A DNA stretch of 64,000 bases from NCBI RefSeq assembly GCF_013374995.1, contig NZ_CP056030.1, positions 2,760,501 to 2,824,500 on the forward strand, in the 5' to 3' direction. The notes beneath the pieces were generated by a model. That model did not search any database. It worked only from the letters and a program-made list of their open reading frames with translations, and was not told where the DNA came from. This stretch comes from Pseudomonas eucalypticola (GTDB taxonomy: Bacteria; Pseudomonadota; Gammaproteobacteria; Pseudomonadales; Pseudomonadaceae). This document shows positions 63,235-64,000 of the stretch, piece by piece. A program made the position numbers and the translations under genes. Position 1 is the stretch's first letter, and every line of letters starts with the position of its first letter.

Positions 63235-64000
63235 TCAGTCCTTTTTGCCGGGTAACAGGGCGCCCAGTACCTGTTTGGCGGTCTGGGTGATGATGCCGGC
63301 TTCGTCAGGGTCGCCCTTGAACAGCGTGGTGGCGAATTTCCTGGCCTGCTCCAGGGTGATGTGTGGCGGCAAAGGGGCCACGTTGGGGTCGGTCTTGAAC
63401 TCGATCAGCACGGGTGTGTCCGAGGCCAGCGCTTGCTCCCAGGCGGCGGCGACCTGGTCTTCGCGCTCGACGAAAATGCCCTTCAGGCCAATGGAAATGG
63501 CGAACAGGTGGTAGGGCACGTCGGGAATGTCCTGAGAGGCCGCGAACTTCGGGCTGCCTTCCATGACGCGCTGCTCCCAGGTGACCTGGTTGAGGTCTTC
63601 GTTGTTGAACACTGCGCAGATCCACTGGGGCGTGTCCCAGGTTTTCCAGTATTTGGCCACGGTGATCAATTCGGCCATGTTGTTCATCTGCATGGCGCCG
63701 TCACCCACCAGGGCAATGACCGGCTTGTCCGGGTGGGCGAATTTGGCGGCGATGGCATAAGGCACTGCCGCCCCCATGGAGGCGAGGCCGCCGGACAGGG
63801 AGCATTGCATGCCCTTGCGGATTTTCAGGTCGCGGGCGTACCAGTTGGCGCAAGAGCCGGAATCGCTGGTGATGATCGCCTGGTCGGGGAGGCGCGGCGA
63901 CAGTTCGTAGACCACGCGCTGCGGGTTGATCGGTTTGGCGCTGGCCAGCGCGCGGGCGGTGAGTTTCCGTTCCCAGTCGTCACGCCAGCCTTCGACCTTG
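63235..64000 (-). CDS. Thiamine-pyrophosphate-dependent enzyme (pyruvate oxidase/acetolactate synthase type), C-terminal part
   Basis: The gene enters from the right edge; 254 residues plus the stop are visible. The diphosphate-binding motif is GDGAMQMNN...(about 27)...NNEDLNQV. Other marks are SDSGSCANWYARDL, SLSGGLASMGAAVPYAI and the C-terminal LIEFKTDPNVAPLPPH. The closest type is the PoxB-like/thiamine-pyrophosphate-requiring proteins rather than acetolactate synthase proper. The start, FAD or quinone features are outside the window, so the exact reaction is open. Confidence 0.85.
   Translation of the reverse strand, partial: KVEGWRDDWERKLTARALASAKPINPQRVVYELSPRLPDQAIITSDSGSCANWYARDLKIRKGMQCSLSGGLASMGAAVPYAIAAKFAHPDKPVIALVGDGAMQMNNMAELITVAKYWKTWDTPQWICAVFNNEDLNQVTWEQRVMEGSPKFAASQDIPDVPYHLFAISIGLKGIFVEREDQVAAAWEQALASDTPVLIEFKTDPNVAPLPPHITLEQARKFATTLFKGDPDEAGIITQTAKQVLGALLPGKKD

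Overview
The window is GC-rich DNA from a fluorescent-type Pseudomonas, most likely of the P. putida group. The best evidence is the ptxS-kguEKTD block (2-ketogluconate use) with its PtxS palindromes, a BdlA-like chemoreceptor, an OprD porin next to an aromatic-acid transporter, and REP-type hairpins between genes. Both window edges cut genes (a pyruvate dehydrogenase E1-like gene on the left, a thiamine-pyrophosphate enzyme on the right). No tRNA, rRNA, CRISPR array, integrase or transposase gene was seen.

Layout. 0-11 kb: tannase family esterase, a lone BamA paralogue divergent from a CpxRA-like two-component system with a CpxR-type box between them, two translationally coupled small genes, and an aromatic-acid importer plus OprD porin. 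11-20 kb: an iron module in the enterobacterial order fes-mbtH-entF, behind a TonB-dependent receptor. EntF carries a serine code and a complete C-A-T-TE layout, but no dihydroxybenzoate genes are present here. 20-29 kb: GMC dehydrogenase with its small subunit, glyoxalase I, glutaminase, an acetyltransferase, a truncated alkylbase glycosylase, an MFS/LysR pair and a second siderophore receptor broken by a frameshift. 29-37.6 kb: thioredoxin-like protein, BdlA-like receptor, a 159-bp tandem array enclosed by 57-bp inverted repeats, then kguD-T-K-E and ptxS.

37.7-58.8 kb is the most unusual part. It holds five Ig-fold-type proteins with no signal peptide (one of them 1420 residues with a C-terminal RCC1-like propeller), a Big2/lectin-like protein, a pair of exported Cys-rich proteins each built from two copies of the same domain, a large repetitive autotransporter, and a 60-residue reading frame. 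Five transcription starts in it are preceded by a lux-box-like partial palindrome, each with a -10-like hexamer 35-36 bp from the box centre. I read this as a coordinately regulated surface/secreted-protein regulon, possibly under a LuxR-type quorum-sensing regulator. That is inference, and the function of the proteins is unknown.

58.8-64 kb returns to ordinary genes: a two-helix membrane protein with a large soluble domain, an MFS efflux pump, a 30-residue membrane peptide antisense to the pump's 3' end, an SDR dehydrogenase, a Nudix hydrolase and a zinc-ribbon-like small protein.
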